From: Chitinophagaceae bacterium
GTDB lineage: Bacteria > Bacteroidota > Bacteroidia > Chitinophagales > Chitinophagaceae
DNA: 64,000 nucleotides
Reading direction: 5' to 3'
Assembly (NCBI GenBank): GCA_023251255.1
Contig: JAHEZD010000025.1
Location: 1 to 64,000 of the forward strand
This document shows, one piece after another, positions 60,573-64,000 of this stretch; positions within the stretch are counted from its first letter, which is position 1; every line of letters begins with the position of its first letter. The notes below the pieces were generated by a model. That model did not search any database. It saw nothing but the letters and a program-made list of their open reading frames with translations, and was not told the DNA's origin. A program made the position numbers and the translations under genes.

Positions 60573-60715
60573 ACTGATGTTACGCAAAGATTGTGGGAAT
60601 AATGTCAGCCTTGTCATAGTGAGCTTGCCGAACTACCCGAAGGCGATCTCGTTTCCAAATAGGTTTCGACAGGCTCAACCTGACATCAGTATTTGACATT
60701 TTAAGTAACATCAGT
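60573..60715. mobile_element. MITE-like element with ACTGATGTTAC terminal repeats
   Basis: Perfect 11-bp terminal inverted repeats ACTGATGTTAC (60573-60583) and GTAACATCAGT (60705-60715) enclose 121 bp with AATGTCAGCC near the left end and TTCGACAGGCTCAACCTGAC, then TTTGACATT, near the right. It resembles the element at 54461-54729 in its interior but has different ends. No open reading frame. Confidence 0.65.
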
Positions 60716-60727
60716 AAATAACCAATC

Positions 60728-61201
60728 ATGAAAAATGTATTGTTGATAGCAGTGTTTTTCTTTATGCTGCATACAGCCTATGGTCAGGATAAAAAGACCG
60801 AGAGGCAACAGGCTTTGGAAAAAGCAATAGAAAAGCAGTACTATGTTTTTGGTGCCCAATCTGCTACGCCCATGTCCGGGATGACAAGGAACCTGAGTGC
60901 TGGCTATGAGGTAAAGGTTACCAAGGATTCCGTCATCAGTTACCTGCCTTATTTTGGAAGGGCCTATGCTGCCCCTTTACCCAATGCAGAAGGGGGCATC
61001 AAGTTCACTTCCACCAAGTTCAACTATAGCATGTCCGCAAACAAGAAAGGTACATGGGATATTTCCATAAAGTTCAATGATGTAAATGACACAAGGGAAT
61101 TTACCTTCAGCATTTCACAAGATGGTTATGGAACACTGCAGGTACTGAGTGCGGATCGGCAAGCGATTTCCTTTTATGGTTATGTGGAAGGGACGAAGTA
61201 A
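60728..61201 (+). CDS. DUF4251-domain exported protein
   Basis: A 157-residue exported protein with signal peptide MKNVLLIAVFFFMLHTAYGQ. The body KAIEKQYYVFGAQSATPMSG, TKDSVISYLPYFGRAYAAPL, GIKFTSTKFNYS and ISQDGYGTLQVLSADRQAIS matches the DUF4251 pattern found widely in Bacteroidota; function unknown. Its start lies 13 bp after the end of a MITE-like element, so that element could carry or disturb its promoter. Confidence 0.9.
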   Translation: MKNVLLIAVFFFMLHTAYGQDKKTERQQALEKAIEKQYYVFGAQSATPMSGMTRNLSAGYEVKVTKDSVISYLPYFGRAYAAPLPNAEGGIKFTSTKFNYSMSANKKGTWDISIKFNDVNDTREFTFSISQDGYGTLQVLSADRQAISFYGYVEGTK

Positions 61202-61408
61202 CATGACCTTTTTTGTAACAACAGGCAGTTGTATTGTTGATGGTGCATGATAGTTCCTGAAACGGGGATATGTCACTCCCTTTTTATCTTTTCCCACTCC
61301 TCATTGGTATTGTTTGCTCAAACGACCCAATTGCCGTTTGCCCCAAACACATTTTTATGTGATTAGAATGCGGCGCCAACCGCTGTTTATTCGCATAAAA
61401 TTTATCGT

Positions 61409-63130
61409 ATGCAAAAAATAATACCCGCTTTCCTATGTGCAGCAATATTGTTTGTACAAAATGTTTGTGCCCAAACTTGGGCCAACCTCGGCAGTAATGA
61501 ACAGGCCGATAATCACATTACCAAAACGGCGGCATTCCCATTTTATATGCAGTCTTCCAAAAATGGCGAACCCTGTTTCAGCTTTATTGATGATGATTTT
61601 GGTCCCAACAATGCAGGTGATTTCAAGATCCATTTCCGCAAGTACAATGGTACGCAGTGGATGGATTTGGGCAACGGGGCCACGCCCTCTTTTCCTGCCA
61701 ATGATTTCTTCCCAATAGCATTTGATGACAACACGGCCTATATGGCCTATTCGGAGCCTGGAACCACAGCGTCGGCTGGAAAAATTACGGTAAGGAAATT
61801 CAATAATGCTACCGGTCAATGGGAAACAGTTGGTGCTGCTGCCTTTTCAGCAGGTGCTGCCAATGCCACGGCTATCGCAGCAAGCAGCAACAAAGTATAT
61901 GTGGCCTATTCGGACGGGTCGGTTGCCGGAAAGGTAACTGTAAAAGTTTTTGACAATGCCAATGCGGCCGCAGGCTGGCAAACGGTTGGTATAACGGGCT
62001 TCTCAGCAGGGGATATTTTCCCGAACCCCGGCAGTGGAATAAGTTTGGTGATAGACAACGGCATTCCTTATATAAGCTATGTAGACATGTCGCTAAGTGC
62101 AGGCGCAGGTGCCATGGTGGTTAAACAGTTCAATGGTACTGCATGGCAGGATGTTGGAACGAACAGTCCGTCCAATGGCCATCTTGCGGTGAGCGCCACC
62201 ATCCGTTTCGATGCCCAGCACAATCCCTATATAGCTTATTTGGATGCATTGGATGCTAAAGGCTATGTGCGCAAGCTCAATGTCAGCAACCAATGGGTTT
62301 CATTGGGCGCCCAGCCACCTGTTGGCCAAGTATTTGCCAATATGTCCCTGCATATATTGAGGAACCATGTTTTTGTGGCTTTTGCCAAGCCGGACAATGT
62401 AAGTGTATCACAAGTAGGCGTGAAGCAGTTCGATCCCGTTAACAACACATGGAACGATGTGGGAACCACACCCATCACCACCAGCACCACAGGTGTTACC
62501 AGCGTGGCACTGGAATCGGATGGTCAAAACAAGCTGTTCCTTGTTTACCGCAATGGTAATGGTGCCATCTACGCAAAATCATTTGATGCAACGGCTATAT
62601 TGCCAATCTCTCTTTCAGCTTTTACTGCTGTTAAGCAGCAAGGTCATGGCCTCTTGCAATGGGCGACAAGCTTTGAGGACAATAACCTCGAGTTTGAAGT
62701 GCAGCATAGCATTGATGGAAGCAACTTTGCTACAGTAGGCACCGTATTGGGTAAGGGCAATACGACCATTGGCCATCAGTACTCATTTATCCATACAATT
62801 CCAGCCAATGGCACTAACTATTACCGTTTGAAGCAGGTAAATAAAAATGGTAGTTTCACCGTATCCAATACCATCAGTTTGGATTTTGGTGGGCAGGACA
62901 TCATTACCATCACTGTTTTCCCCAATCCAGTAAGGGATGTGTTGCATGTCCAGTATTCCATGAAAGATGTAAGGCAGGTAGTTGTTAAGGATGCAGCGGG
63001 AAGAACAATCAAACAGTTCAAAGCTATTGGTTACGCTATCGACATACCTGTGAATGACCTAGCAAAAGGAACTTATTTTGTCTGCTTGTACAACGGTAGC
63101 CAAACAGCAAACCGTTTGTTTGTGAAATAG
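61409..63130 (+). CDS. T9SS type A sorting-domain protein with propeller-like repeats
   Basis: A 573-residue exported protein. A signal peptide (MQKIIPAFLCAAILFVQNVC) is followed by about six repeats of roughly 60 residues of the type NNTWNDVG/GTAWQDVG with PYIAYLD or VYVAYSDG, suggesting a beta-propeller. Then comes a fibronectin-III-like module (LQWATSFEDNNLEFEVQHSI) and a C-terminal T9SS sorting domain (ITVFPNPVRDVLHVQYSM to RLFVK). Surface attachment or release through T9SS is expected. A 19-bp terminator follows. Confidence 0.88.
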   Translation: MQKIIPAFLCAAILFVQNVCAQTWANLGSNEQADNHITKTAAFPFYMQSSKNGEPCFSFIDDDFGPNNAGDFKIHFRKYNGTQWMDLGNGATPSFPANDFFPIAFDDNTAYMAYSEPGTTASAGKITVRKFNNATGQWETVGAAAFSAGAANATAIAASSNKVYVAYSDGSVAGKVTVKVFDNANAAAGWQTVGITGFSAGDIFPNPGSGISLVIDNGIPYISYVDMSLSAGAGAMVVKQFNGTAWQDVGTNSPSNGHLAVSATIRFDAQHNPYIAYLDALDAKGYVRKLNVSNQWVSLGAQPPVGQVFANMSLHILRNHVFVAFAKPDNVSVSQVGVKQFDPVNNTWNDVGTTPITTSTTGVTSVALESDGQNKLFLVYRNGNGAIYAKSFDATAILPISLSAFTAVKQQGHGLLQWATSFEDNNLEFEVQHSIDGSNFATVGTVLGKGNTTIGHQYSFIHTIPANGTNYYRLKQVNKNGSFTVSNTISLDFGGQDIITITVFPNPVRDVLHVQYSMKDVRQVVVKDAAGRTIKQFKAIGYAIDIPVNDLAKGTYFVCLYNGSQTANRLFVK

Positions 63131-63153
63131 TCCCATTCCTACAATAAATATGT

Positions 63154-63200
63154 TAAATAGTATGGGCAGTAACAGCATTACTGCCCATACTATTTATTTT
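63154..63200 (+). terminator. Terminator of the T9SS cargo gene
   Basis: Nineteen-bp perfect stem (left arm TAAATAGTATGGGCAGTAA) around a 5-nt loop, followed by TTTT, 24 bp past the stop. Confidence 0.93.
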
Positions 63201-63220
63201 ACAACCATAATTCATTTGGA

Positions 63221-64000
63221 ATGCTCCGTTGGCCTAGCTGCATATTTTTTCTTTGTTTGTCCTGCCTATGCAGTGCACGAGCCGCAGTTGTTCCACCCAA
63301 GAAGCATGTCGCTTTCCATGATTCATCGCAAACAAGGTATTTCTCCATTGGCAATGACCCGATTCTCCTATCGGATACAGCTTCCTGTACCATTTCCTTC
63401 AGCCGTGCAGGCAACCTGATCCTGGTCAGGGCAAAGGCCGATAGCATTGAAGGGAACTTTATCCTGGATACGGGTGCGCCTGGTCTTGTGCTGAACCTTA
63501 CCTATTTCCGTAACTATCCCACTACCAGCCATGGTGATGAGGAGCAGGCTGGTATTACAGGTACTTCATCATCCGTCACAAGAACAAATGTCAAGGAACT
63601 TACCTTAGGCACATTCCATTATAGTAAGGTGGAAGCGGACGTACTCAACTTGAGCCATATTGAAAACAGCAAGGGCGTCAAGATACTTGGCCTTTTGGGC
63701 ATGCAACTGTTTAAGCAATGTGAAATGATCATTGATTATGAGAAAAACCTCATCTACCTGCATCATGTTTCAAGGAAGGAAGCCAATAGGTACCAACATG
63801 AAATGCTGAACGATACCGCTGCCTACACCATTTTCCCCATTGAACTTACGGACAACAGGGTAATGGTGAAAACGGAAATGGCCGGCAAGAAGCTGCGTTT
63901 CATTGTTGATTGTGCTGCAGAGTCCAATATATTGGACAGCCGCTTGCCAAACAAGGTTTTTGATCAGGTGGTCATCCATGAACGTGTGGTACTCAGTGGG
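63221..64000 (+). CDS. Exported pepsin/retropepsin-like aspartic protease, N-terminal part (cut by window edge)
   Basis: The first 260 codons of an exported protein that runs off the right edge. The ATG at 63221 gives MLRWPSCIFFLCLSCLCSAR, a signal peptide. The first lobe has the active-site motif GNFILDTGAPGLVLN and LGLLGMQLFKQCEMIIDYEK, the usual ILG...DY pattern. The second lobe starts LRFIVDCAAESNILD, where DTG is replaced by DCA, so the second catalytic Asp is kept but the Gly is not. It may be an active two-lobe protease or a degenerate one; the missing C-terminus is needed to tell. Confidence 0.85.
   Translation, partial: MLRWPSCIFFLCLSCLCSARAAVVPPKKHVAFHDSSQTRYFSIGNDPILLSDTASCTISFSRAGNLILVRAKADSIEGNFILDTGAPGLVLNLTYFRNYPTTSHGDEEQAGITGTSSSVTRTNVKELTLGTFHYSKVEADVLNLSHIENSKGVKILGLLGMQLFKQCEMIIDYEKNLIYLHHVSRKEANRYQHEMLNDTAAYTIFPIELTDNRVMVKTEMAGKKLRFIVDCAAESNILDSRLPNKVFDQVVIHERVVLSG

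Noticed and set aside
1-64000. tRNA, rRNA or riboswitch genes
   Set aside because: Intergenic regions were scanned by eye for T-loop GTTCGA(A/G)TC with acceptor stems and for known riboswitch cores; none was convincing, but a covariance-model scan was not possible.

Overview
The window reads as chromosome of a Bacteroidota bacterium, most likely a Chitinophagaceae-type genus. I infer this from two C-terminal type IX secretion (T9SS) sorting domains, many lipoproteins and small outer-membrane barrels, the families DUF4397, DUF4251, DUF5686, YbjQ, PhnA and PycTM, GH19 and GH53 glycosidases, and repeated -7 boxes of the form TAnnTTTG or TAnnTTCG close to start codons. No rRNA or tRNA gene, CRISPR array or prophage was recognised.

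Layout. 1-3400: minus-strand operon GH53 galactanase, SET-domain protein, threonine aldolase, glucose-6-phosphate isomerase (cut by the window edge). 3550-11160: envelope and hypothetical genes, including an XRE regulator preceded by a dense operator array. 11300-13260: ahcY divergent from an Lrp/AsnC regulator. 13350-13830: a 129-bp tandem palindrome cluster. 13990-19570: YbjQ, a Gfo/Idh/MocA oxidoreductase, a GH19 chitinase-like protein and a three-gene envelope operon, with nested small repeats. 19970-31470: valS, an exonuclease/GIY-YIG protein and a three-gene operon containing a 1200-residue phosphoesterase/kinase-like/Omp85 fusion. 31740-44620: AraC regulator, SDR, ppk1, HD-PycTM protein, tex, DUF5686, GtrA and a PagL-like enzyme. 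44980-49130: an AT-rich, one-strand array of accessory genes separated by attC-like hairpins. 49130-51270: ADP-ribosylglycohydrolase and two unknowns. 51560-54380: hutU, a second 129-bp palindrome cluster and a REP-type Y1 transposase. 54880-64000: RDD protein, PhnA, small lipoproteins, GNAT, ABC ATPase, DUF4251, a T9SS cargo protein and an aspartic protease cut by the window edge.

The most unusual parts are these. (1) The array at 44983-49133 behaves like integron gene cassettes: in three of its four cassettes the first 10-14 bases are complementary to a box just after the last gene of the same cassette, as expected if circular cassettes form a folded attC site. No integrase is in the window. 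(2) Two clusters 40 kb apart (about 480 bp each) share the same plan: inverted terminal GGAACG palindromes enclosing three 129-bp units. One lies directly beside a Y1 transposase gene. (3) Low-complexity DNA is inserted in frame in valS and hutU. (4) Two MITE-like elements of about 162 bp share a core and CTAA flanks.

Gene identities rest on motifs read by eye. No database search, structure prediction or codon statistics were run.
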